From Pelatocladus maniniholoensis HA4357-MV3 (GTDB taxonomy: Bacteria > Cyanobacteriota > Cyanobacteriia > Cyanobacteriales > Nostocaceae), in assembly GCA_019359115.1 (NCBI GenBank), contig JAHHHW010000108.1, forward strand, positions 1-47,960: 47,960 nt of DNA, given 5' to 3'. A program made the position numbers and the translations under genes. The notes below the pieces were generated by a model that had not been told where the DNA came from, searched no databases, and was given only the letters and a program-made list of their open reading frames with translations. Shown in pieces: positions 1-8,700 of the stretch (within the stretch, counting starts at the first letter, position 1; the number at the start of each line of letters is the position of its first letter).

Positions 1-256
1 TGATTTGCTTAGAGCAAAATTCCACCACCAGCGCGAACATCCAAATGTTTGAGCCAATTGTATTTGTTGTTGTTCAGATGGATATAAACGAACTTGTACA
101 GCTTTGCGTAGCACTCAATATCACCTATGAGCGTTTCTTTATTCTACTACTATCTACACTTAGCAGTAAAGCTATTTCGGAAAATATTTGGACACTCCTC
201 AAATATCTTCTCCCTCGCCGTGAGCAGCATTGGTCGAAGATACTTTCGTAGCGTCC
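1..256. other. Left edge, no supported gene
   Basis: A 68-codon open frame (45-251, plus) fills this stretch, but its translation matches no family I recognise and it has no convincing ribosome binding site. It could be the tail of a decayed gene or a chance frame. I see no RNA gene here. Confidence 0.4.
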
Positions 257-311
257 CGCCTTATATCCCGGCGCTAAACGGAGTACCGTTATAGCGCCGG
301 GATATAAGGCG
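257..311. terminator. Long perfect hairpin after devA
   Basis: Two 19-bp perfectly complementary arms (257-275 and 293-311) extend inward through a further short stem (277-281 with 286-290) to a four-base loop. It begins 7 bp beyond the devA stop codon, so it probably ends or stabilises the devBCA transcript. It has no clear T-run, so it could equally be a REP-like dispersed palindrome. The arms are seen directly; the role is inferred. Confidence 0.6.
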
Positions 312-317
312 AAATAG

Positions 318-1013
318 TTAAAACAAATCTTCTTTAATTATCCGACCATCTTCTATGTGGATGATTTTATCTGCTATGTCTAGAACTCGATTGTCATGAG
401 TCACCATTAAAATAGCACATTGCTGTTCCTTAGCCAGTAGCTGCATTATTTCTACAACTTCTCGACCTGATTTACTGTCTAAGGCAGCAGTTGGTTCATC
501 TGCTAAAACTAATTTGGGCTGACTCACCAAAGCACGGGCAATGGCTACACGTTGCTTTTGACCTCCCGAAAGGTGGGTAGGATAATAATTAACTCGATGT
601 CCCAATTTAACAGCATGAAGCATCGCTTCTGATTTCAGACGAGCCTGTCGATAAGAAAGATTTTTTTGTAGTTCAAGTGACATTTGGACATTCTGGCGGG
701 CTGTTAAGAAATCCAGCAAGTTGTGAGCTTGAAAAATATAGCCAATCTGACGTCGTATTTGCACTAACTTCTCATTACTAGCCCCATGTAACTCCCAATC
801 TATAAATTTAAGGCTCCCTTCTTGGACAGATCGCAAACCACCAATCAAAGTTAATAAAGTCGTTTTTCCTGAACCAGATGGGCCAGACATAATTACAATT
901 TCTCCAGATTTTATAACTAAATTAATGTCAAATAAAATCTGGCTTCGTAATGATTTTTGACCGAAGTAGTGATTGATATTTTCAACGGAAACAACAATTT
1001 CTTGTTGAAACAT
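318..1013 (-). CDS. devA: DevA-type ABC exporter ATPase
   Basis: 231-residue ATP-binding subunit of a DevBCA/MacB-like exporter. It has a Walker A motif (SGPSGSGKTTL), the ABC signature LSGGQKQRVAIARAL and Walker B LVLADEPTAALD followed by the H-loop VTHD. It is the last gene of a devB-devC-devA run on the minus strand, 25 bp after devC. In heterocystous cyanobacteria DevBCA, working with the outer-membrane channel TolC/HgdD, exports heterocyst glycolipids. These genomes carry several paralogues, so the substrate here is not fixed by sequence. Being divergent from a glycolipid-synthase-like cluster suggests export of that product (inference). The family call is secure; the specific paralogue is not. 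Confidence 0.9.
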   Translation of the reverse strand: MFQQEIVVSVENINHYFGQKSLRSQILFDINLVIKSGEIVIMSGPSGSGKTTLLTLIGGLRSVQEGSLKFIDWELHGASNEKLVQIRRQIGYIFQAHNLLDFLTARQNVQMSLELQKNLSYRQARLKSEAMLHAVKLGHRVNYYPTHLSGGQKQRVAIARALVSQPKLVLADEPTAALDSKSGREVVEIMQLLAKEQQCAILMVTHDNRVLDIADKIIHIEDGRIIKEDLF

Positions 1014-1038
1014 GAATTTATTATGTTATGTGATTAAA

Positions 1039-2211
1039 TTAGAAAATGTCTGCTGGATCTACAGAACGCAATTTATTTGTTGATAAAAATGCCGAAGTTA
1101 AACACATTAAGAGTGTAGAAAATAAGATTATTAATGCCTTATCGTAACTCATAATTACTGGTAACTGAGTAGCATTTTTTGCCAAATTATATAGACCAAT
1201 AGATATAATGATGCCAGGGATATAGCCTACGATTGCTAAAATTACAGCCTGTTGAAAAACTACACCTAGCAAATATTTATTTTTAAATCCCATTGCTTTT
1301 AATGTTGCATATTCAGCTAAGTGATTAGATATATTACTATAAAGTATTTGATAAACAACAACTACACCAACAATAAATCCCATGATTACCATAAGATTAA
1401 ATACAAATCCAATAGGTGTTCTTAGACTCCAATAGTTTTTTTCAAAATCAATAAAACCCTGACGCGTTAAAATTTTCACATCTTTGGGTAAGTGATCTGA
1501 CAAACTTGCTAAAACTTTTTGGTGATCAGCACTGGGTTTGAGAGTAAGTAATCCTATATCTATATAATCAGCAGTACGGTCTCTAAATACCTTGATGAAA
1601 GTTGAGTAACTAATCATTAAATTTCCATCAACTCCAAAGGAAGGACCAAGCTTAAACAAGCCACCGACTTTAACTTTGTAGCCAATTGTTGAATTATATC
1701 CAAATATTTCAATTCTGACAGATTCTTGTTGCTCAAAATTTTCCGCGATTGGTCCAAATTCTGAGCGAGAACCACGATCAAATAAAACTACATTAGGACG
1801 TTTGAGAAGATTTATATTACTCTCAACATCTGGTAATTTAAAAACAGATTCTGCTGGGTCAAAACCCAGCACGTAGATTGGGAACTTACGACCATTAATT
1901 GGATTTTTGAGTTTAGCAAATTGAACGTATACAGGCATGACTGACTTTATATCATCAAACCCTAATGCTTGATATAAACGAACACGTGGAAAACTTTGAT
2001 TTGAGGTTAAAGATTTATATTGAGAACTTATTATAAATAAATCTCCTGCTAAGTTTTTCTGCACTTGCGTAGCACTATCATAGAGAGCATCTTGAAAGCC
2101 AATTTGCATGAACATCAAAACAGCAACAAACGTAATACCAGCTAAAGCTACTACAAAGCGAAGTTTTTGTCGAGCTAGTTGTAGCCAGGCTACAGGTATA
2201 TTGTTAATCAT
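1039..2211 (-). CDS. devC: DevC-type ABC exporter permease
   Basis: About 390-residue inner-membrane permease with the MacB/FtsX-type layout: one N-terminal membrane helix (near residues 18-38), a large periplasmic domain, then three C-terminal helices. The open frame could begin at 2295, but I chose the internal ATG at 2211. Family members start with the pattern M(I)xxIPxAWLQLxRxK, which begins exactly here, and a GAGG box lies about 11 bases upstream. The extra 28 upstream codons look unrelated. It sits between devB and devA in the usual order and forms the transmembrane part of the pump energised by DevA and coupled to DevB. Confidence 0.88.
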   Translation of the reverse strand: MINNIPVAWLQLARQKLRFVVALAGITFVAVLMFMQIGFQDALYDSATQVQKNLAGDLFIISSQYKSLTSNQSFPRVRLYQALGFDDIKSVMPVYVQFAKLKNPINGRKFPIYVLGFDPAESVFKLPDVESNINLLKRPNVVLFDRGSRSEFGPIAENFEQQESVRIEIFGYNSTIGYKVKVGGLFKLGPSFGVDGNLMISYSTFIKVFRDRTADYIDIGLLTLKPSADHQKVLASLSDHLPKDVKILTRQGFIDFEKNYWSLRTPIGFVFNLMVIMGFIVGVVVVYQILYSNISNHLAEYATLKAMGFKNKYLLGVVFQQAVILAIVGYIPGIIISIGLYNLAKNATQLPVIMSYDKALIILFSTLLMCLTSAFLSTNKLRSVDPADIF

Positions 2212-2306
2212 CTTGTAAACCTCAAAATTGAGATTAAAAATGCAATTTTTTGGAAGAAAATCCTCAAAAAATTTATTCAGATTTTCTCTGCTCAAAAAAG
2301 TATTTA

Positions 2307-3512
2307 TTATTGAGATTGTCCAAGATTAATAAGTACTTCTACTTGTAAGTTAGTCAGGGCTGCAACTCGTTCATTATCTTTTGGATTATTGATACGAATT
2401 TTGACATCAACTACTTTGTTATCTGTATCTGCTCCTGGATTGTTACTAAAGATATTTTGTTGGGTAACTTGTAAGCCTATATCTGTTACTGTTCCTTGCA
2501 ATTTGCCGGAAAAAGCATCGCTACTAATAATTGCCAACTGACCTAGATGTACTTTTTTAATATCAGTTTCATAGACTTCTGCTACCACATACATTTGGTC
2601 TGTGTAACCGATCTGAGCAATTCCTTGATTGCCGATAATTTCTCCAGGCCAAGTATAAATTTTGATGATTTGCCCATCTACAGGCGATCGCACTATGCTT
2701 AGATCCAGATCAGCACGAGCCTGTACTACTGCTGTTTTTGCCTTCTCAACCTCAGCTTGAGCTGCTTGTACATCGGTAGGACGGACTTCAGCAATACTTT
2801 CCAGCCTAGCTCTAGCCTCACTTAACTGTTTTTGAAGAGTGTCTACTGTACGGCTTCGATTAGCTTTTGCCTCATTGAGCTGTTGTTGGACAGTATCCAT
2901 TCTCAAGCGTTTAGCATCTGCATCTGATGCTGAAATGGCTCCCTGTTTGTACAACATCTGATATCGTTGATTTTCACTTTTGGCATTACGTAATTCTGCC
3001 TGTAAGCGAGCTATGCTTGCTTGTTGTGTAGATATTTCTCCATCTAACTCAGCTTCTAGGCGAGCAATAGTCGCCTTTTGGGCAGCTATATCTCCTGCTT
3101 TGGCTCCTGCTTTTACCTGATTGAGACTAGCTTGGGCAACCAAAATTTGTTGTTTCGCATTTTCTAAGGCTGCAAGACGGACATAAAAATTGTCAAGAAG
3201 TGCAACTGCTTGACCTTTACGCACTTTATCTCCTTTGTCTACAAGCAGTTTTGCGACTTGCACACCACCTTGGGAATTAGGAGCAGACAAATTAATCACT
3301 TCTCCTTGAGGTTCTAAACGTCCAAGAGCGGCAACACTAGTAATAGTAGGGGAATTAATTGGGGTAGCTGAATCATTATTTGCAGACTTTGGTCTAAATC
3401 TAGAAAGGCCGTAGAGAGAAATTGCACCGATACCTACAGCCATAGCAATTGCTAAAATTATAGGCAACTGATTTATAGGTATCGTAATTGGCTGCCTTTG
3501 TTTTTGCACCAT
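2307..3512 (-). CDS. devB: DevB-type HlyD periplasmic adaptor
   Basis: 401-residue membrane-fusion protein. It has one N-terminal membrane anchor (about residues 15-36), a split lipoyl/biotinyl-like domain (LLVDKGDKVRKGQAVALLD and SPVDGQIIKIYTWPGE), a long alpha-helical hairpin of coiled coil (about 115-265) and a beta-barrel domain. Such adaptors bridge the DevCA inner-membrane pump to TolC. It is first of the three genes, so the promoter should lie in 3513-3760. That spacer is AT-rich and shows no obvious strong promoter by eye. A HIP1-like GCGATCG site lies inside the gene. Confidence 0.9.
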   Translation of the reverse strand: MVQKQRQPITIPINQLPIILAIAMAVGIGAISLYGLSRFRPKSANNDSATPINSPTITSVAALGRLEPQGEVINLSAPNSQGGVQVAKLLVDKGDKVRKGQAVALLDNFYVRLAALENAKQQILVAQASLNQVKAGAKAGDIAAQKATIARLEAELDGEISTQQASIARLQAELRNAKSENQRYQMLYKQGAISASDADAKRLRMDTVQQQLNEAKANRSRTVDTLQKQLSEARARLESIAEVRPTDVQAAQAEVEKAKTAVVQARADLDLSIVRSPVDGQIIKIYTWPGEIIGNQGIAQIGYTDQMYVVAEVYETDIKKVHLGQLAIISSDAFSGKLQGTVTDIGLQVTQQNIFSNNPGADTDNKVVDVKIRINNPKDNERVAALTNLQVEVLINLGQSQ

Positions 3513-3760
3513 GATTTATGTTTTGCTAGTTAAGGATACTACTCTCTTGCAATTATTCATGTAATTTAAGAGAGACGAATGGCAATATCTCTGCTCTACA
3601 GTCATATAAATAGTAGAAAGTAAAGTGGATCAGATTGGCTGATAATTTCGGATTTTATTGTTGCTATCAGAGGATGGATTATAGAAAAAATATCCATCAC
3701 TCTGTAGCAGTAACAACCAATCAGGAATTTATGTCTTCAAATTTGTACTTATTTATTGAT

Positions 3761-4075
3761 TTAGCACACCTCTTTTTTCCTTTTCATAATGTCTAAGTAT
3801 TCGCTGCGAGTTCCATCTATACGATAGTGATCGCAGATCTGACAGAGTTTTAAAAGATCTAATCGACTAAATACTTTCTGATGCTCAATTCCATTATCAT
3901 TTCTCCATCGCCAAAAAGTTGTTCGATCAATACGGCGATTGTTTTCAGGCCATCGTCGTCTCGATAAAAACTCTATAAGTTCTTGTTCATAAAAACAGTA
4001 GCCTTTTGGCAATTTGAGGAGCTCTTCTCTTAAGTTAGATAGTGGTATGAGTGGATCTAGCTCAGATAGTCTCAT
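3761..4075 (-). CDS. Small hypothetical, possibly DNA-binding
   Basis: 104 residues, not assigned to a family. It is basic and helical, with a central TTFWRWRND segment framed by predicted helices (EQELIEFLSRRRWPENNRR before, RLDLLKLCQICDHYR after). That arrangement is reminiscent of a winged-helix or MerR-like fold in which an aromatic/arginine segment contacts DNA. It lies between the divergent devBCA operon and the biosynthetic cluster, where a local regulator would be expected. It starts at ATG 4075. Regulator function is inference only; no paralogue occurs in the window. Confidence 0.5.
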   Translation of the reverse strand: MRLSELDPLIPLSNLREELLKLPKGYCFYEQELIEFLSRRRWPENNRRIDRTTFWRWRNDNGIEHQKVFSRLDLLKLCQICDHYRIDGTRSEYLDIMKRKKEVC

Positions 4076-4852
4076 GCCAGCAACTCCGTTTAGTTTCGTG
4101 GAATTCTAATCAAGTAAAAGCTGAATGTCACAAGGTGGTAATCATATCTAATGGTAGATGAGGAAATAGAGTTATTAAGGTAGTAAATATGTTCAATGCC
4201 ATTACCTCCTGTACGGAGTTAAATCTTTATTCAATTTAATCACCAACCATAGTCTTTTTGATACTCAAATGCAACTCCTATGCAACAACTTTAAAAAGAA
4301 AAAATAATCGCAAGTAAATTATTAACATGAAGAGTAATAAGCATCTCTTCGCAAGCAAATATATTAGTAGAATTTAGTGAAAAACGTAATTAATTCATCT
4401 ATCATCAAGCAGAATAATTTGTATCATTTATTTGTGATTGAAATAACAATATAAAATTTATATAAAATCTAGACTCGTACAATATATTTTTAAAATGCCA
4501 TTTTTTTATAGTAGATGTTTATACTAATAATTTTGATACATTAATCTGCGTATAACTATCCCATTTCACTCTTCTGATAAAAAGAACTTAGAAGGAGATG
4601 CTTCAACAGTATAAACAAATAGTAATAAATAGTACATATAATTTGAATCCAAACTCATAAATTACATATTCTCAGAATAAAGAATGGAAGCTAACTTTAT
4701 AATTCAGTATGAAAAATAACTTATTTTCTTTTATTTTTTGCCTGATTCTCGGATTTTTATGGCATTAACATGACCTTCAAAAGAAGGAATATACAATTTA
4801 TATGCAATTTTGGAAGATAAACTCTTGGTAGATGAGATAGTGTAATTAAAAG
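4076..4852. other. AT-rich 777-bp spacer
   Basis: No coding frame of substance on either strand. The stretch is strongly AT-rich (notably 4230-4800), with several TATAAT-like hexamers such as those near 4450-4530. I find no repeat family, RNA gene or clear operator. It probably contains promoters for the minus-strand small gene and for genes to the right, but none can be placed with confidence. Confidence 0.5.
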
Positions 4853-5170
4853 TTGGACATAGGTGATGTGGCTAAAGTTGTTCGCGTCCTCAAGAGAATG
4901 AAACTACAGCGATTCATGCTCTCATTAACCAGATTTGATCACCAGCGGCTAATTTTTCATGCAGCCCGCCAGACAGCTCGTAAAGCTGAAATGGCACGTA
5001 TCGCAGTGCATGAATGGCTCAATCAACACGATTCTGAACTGGAAGAATGGAAAACCAAAACCGCTTCTGAGCTTGGAATTAGTATTAGTGAACTTGAACG
5101 ACGGCTATTAACTGCTGCTGAAGAAAAGACAGAATCTAGAAAAAAAAGTAGTAATGCTGATTCAGAATAG
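4853..5170 (+). CDS. Small hypothetical helical protein
   Basis: 105 residues if translated from the TTG at 4853; an internal ATG at 4898 would give a 90-residue product. The composition is charged and helical (MARIAVHEWLNQHDSELEEW, then a Glu/Lys-rich C-terminal tail). I do not recognise a family. The coding look is moderate, the start is uncertain, and no strong Shine-Dalgarno is visible. It is the only gene between the AT-rich spacer and the megasynthase leader and reads in the same direction as the cluster, so a regulatory or accessory role is possible but unsupported. Confidence 0.45.
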   Translation: MDIGDVAKVVRVLKRMKLQRFMLSLTRFDHQRLIFHAARQTARKAEMARIAVHEWLNQHDSELEEWKTKTASELGISISELERRLLTAAEEKTESRKKSSNADSE

Positions 5171-5714
5171 AACTACGTTTAAACTGTGGCATAATTGCTC
5201 CATAATGTATCAAATTATCAACAACGAATGAATGATCACTAATGTAGTTATAGGAATCCTTTTTGTTTGATTAACTTAGTAGTTGAGCTAGGGAGATCTT
5301 AACTCTAAATATGAAACCTAAACTGTACTTAATTCGGGTTAAAAGCTCAATAGGAATCCTATATATGAATTGACAATTACCTTACAGAAAACACTTCATT
5401 AGAATTTCATATCCCAATAGTTGGTTTGTTGCATATAAGTTGCTACACAGAAGTAAGCAGTCTAGAATAAGCAGCAAGAGTCATGGATGATATGACTAAA
5501 ATAAACTAATTGGATTAACTTCTTTCGATGAAGTAATCCAAAATAAAGCTATTTCAAGACTTATGTAGCAGCCTTAAAGATATGAATTCTAACTCGCTCT
5601 GTAAAGATAATCAATGATTGCTCTCCTAACTATTACTTCAAGATTATTTTGTATAGAGCATATAAATCTTGGCTATTTCCCTATATTCTCCAAGTAAATA
5701 ATGAAAATTAAGCC
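5171..5714 (+). promoter_or_regulatory. Leader of the biosynthetic operon
   Basis: 544 bp without a gene directly upstream of the megasynthase, so the operon promoter is most likely here. Two copies of a TAGGAATCCT(AT) palindrome occur at 5250-5260 and 5349-5364; related copies lie at 35855-35867 and 44114-44130. A TATATT-like -10 candidate lies close to the start codon (about 5680-5690). The megasynthase ribosome binding site is weak (AAATTAAG). No riboswitch or RNA gene is recognisable. Confidence 0.4.
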
Positions 5715-8700
5715 ATGGCTGCTTCTAGAATTGAAGTTGACTTTGCACAGTTACAAAAAGAAGTAAGCAATTGTGAAAAGGCTTTGCACAAACTGATACA
5801 GGTTAAAAAAATGATGTCTGCAAATGCAACTGAAACTCATAAGATCAATAGAAGATTGCAACAAAATCCTGTTGCTATTATTGGAATGGCTTCTATTTTC
5901 CCGCAATCTAAAAATTTACGGGAATATTGGGAAAAAATTATTCGCCAAGTTGATTGTATTACTGATGTTCCTCCATCGCGCTGGAATATTGAGGATTACT
6001 ATGATCCTAACCCCAAAGCCCCTGACAAAACTTACTGCAAACGTGGTGGATTCATCCCCGAAATCGAATTCAACCCAATGGAATTTGGACTTCCTCCAAA
6101 TCTTTTGGAAGTTACAGATGTTTCCCAGTTACTGGGTTTAGTTGTTGCAAAAGCAGCAATCGAAGATGCAGGCTATGGCGAAACAAGACAATTTAACCGA
6201 GAGCGTACTGGGGTGATTTTGGGTGTAGCCCTAGCAAGACAGTTAGCAATGCCATTGGCTACTAGATTAGAGTATCCCATATGGGAAAAAGTCTTAAAAA
6301 GTAGTGGCTTATCTGACCAAGATACGCAAAAAATTATCGAGAAAATCAAAAGTGCATATGTGCCATGGGAAGAGAACGCTTTTCCCGGTATGTTAGCAAA
6401 CATAGTTTCTGGGCGAATTGCCAACCGCCTAGATTTGGGAGGAATGAACTGTGTAGTCGATGCTGCTTGTGCCAGTTCATTAGGAGCATTAGCAATGTCA
6501 ATTAGTGAACTAGTCGATCATCGAGCCGACATGATGCTCACTGGTGGAGTTGACACTGACAACTCAATTGTTGCCTATATGTGTTTTAGCAAAACACCTG
6601 CTGTTTCCCCAAGCCAGAACACCAAACCTTTTGATGCTCAATCAGATGGCATGATGTTGGCTGAAGGTATTGGTATGTTGGTGTTGAAACGCTTGGAAGA
6701 CGCAATTAGGGATAATGACCGAATTTATGCAGTGATCAAAGGTATTGGCGCCTCCAGTGATGGTCGCTATAAAAGCATTTATGCACCTCGCCCAGAAGGT
6801 CAAGTCAGAGCTTTGCATCGTGCTTATGAAGATGCAGGATTTTCACCTACCAGTGTTGGTTTAATTGAAGCACACGGCACAGGTACCATGGTTGGAGATC
6901 CCACCGAATTTACAGCTCTCAAAGAAGTTTTTAGCGAAAACAATTCCCGAACACAACATATTGCACTTGGAAGTGTCAAATCACAGATTGGACATGCAAA
7001 AGCTGCTGCGGGTGCTGCAAGTCTAATCAAAACAGCATTAGCTTTACACCACAAAGTATTGCCAGCAACCATTAATATCACTCAACCACATCCTAAACTA
7101 GGTCTTGAAAACTCACCATTGTATTTGAATACAGAAACTAGGCCTTGGATTTGCTCTCAAGGAGAAGTGCCAAGACGTGCAGGAGTGAGTTCCTTTGGTT
7201 TTGGTGGCACAAATTACCACATTGTCTTAGAAGAATACTCTAGTGAACACGATCGCCCTTATCGTTTACATAACACCCCCCAATCAGTACTGTTATTTGC
7301 ATCAACACCTGAGCAGTTAAGATCACGCTGTCAAGAAATTTTGGGTCAGTTGCAATCTCCAGAAAAAGAAAGAAGTTATGCACAACTAATTGCAACGTGT
7401 CAATCATCAGAAATTCCTGCCACAAATGCTAGAGTAGGATTTGTCGCCGAATCTTTGACTGAGGCTTGCAAATTATTGCAGATCAGTATTGACTTGCTCA
7501 CCAATAAGTCACAAGCGGAATCTTGGGAGCATCCTCAAGGAATTTATTATCGCAAAACGAATCTGCCAACTGAAGGCAAAGTAGTTGCCTTGTTTTCTGG
7601 TCAAGGTTCTCAATACCTGGAAATGGGTCGAGAACTTGTCATCAACTTTCCTTGCTTGCGACAGACCTATAGTCAGATAGATAACCTTTTCTGCAAAGAT
7701 GGTCTCAAACCCGTTTCAGAAATAGTTTTCCCTCGCCCTGTTTTTGATCAAGCTCAAAAACAGTCACAAGTTGAAGCATTGCAAAAGACAGAATATGCAC
7801 AAGCAGCAATTGGAGCTTTCAGCGTTGGTCTGTATAAGCTATTACAACAGGGAGGATTCAAGCCAGATTTTCTCGTCGGACACAGCTTTGGAGAATTGAC
7901 GGCTTTGTGGGCTGCGGGTGTTCTCAGTGAGGAAGATTACTTTTTCCTGGTTAAAGCCAGGGGTCAAGCGATGGCTGCACCAAACGATCCTGAGTTTGAT
8001 GCAGGAGCTATGCTGGCAGTTAAAGGTGATGTCAGTCAAGTTGAAGAAATCATCAAGAACTTCCCTCTAGTGACGATCGCTAACTTGAATTCTCCAAATC
8101 AAGTGGTGTTGGCAGGAGCGAAAGCTGAGATCAGCCAAGTACAGGAGCAACTGAAAGCTAAGGCTTATTCTACCGTTTTGCTGCCTGTTTCAGCAGCTTT
8201 TCATACACCATTGGTAACTCATGCTCAAAAACCCTTTACTCAAGCAATTGAGGGAATTCATTTCAACGAGCCAATAATGCCTGTGTATACTAATGTGACA
8301 GGAAAGTGTTACCCGCAAGAACCACAAGCGATTCAAAAAATCCTGAAACAACACCTGATTAATCAGGTACATTTTAAGCAAGAGATTGAAAATATTTACG
8401 CTCAAGGTGGCTATTGTTTCATAGAGTTTGGCCCTAAAGGCATTCTGACTAAATTAGTCAAAGATATCCTCTGTGATCAACCTCATTTAGCTGTGGCTTT
8501 GAATGGCAGTTATCAAAAAGATAGCGATCGCTGTTTTCGAGAAGCTGTTATGCAATTACGTGTCGCTGGCTTATCTTTAAAAAACCCCGATCTCTACCAA
8601 CTTGAGCAGAAAACACCAGAAGTAAAAAACAATAAGCAGCTGATTGTCCAGCTAAATGGTTCTAACTACATCTCAGAAAAAAGAAAACAGGCTTTTGAAA

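Noticed and set aside
2211-2295. Longer DevC start at 2295
   Set aside because: The extra 28 residues do not resemble DevC, while the ATG at 2211 begins the conserved N-terminus and has GAGG upstream.
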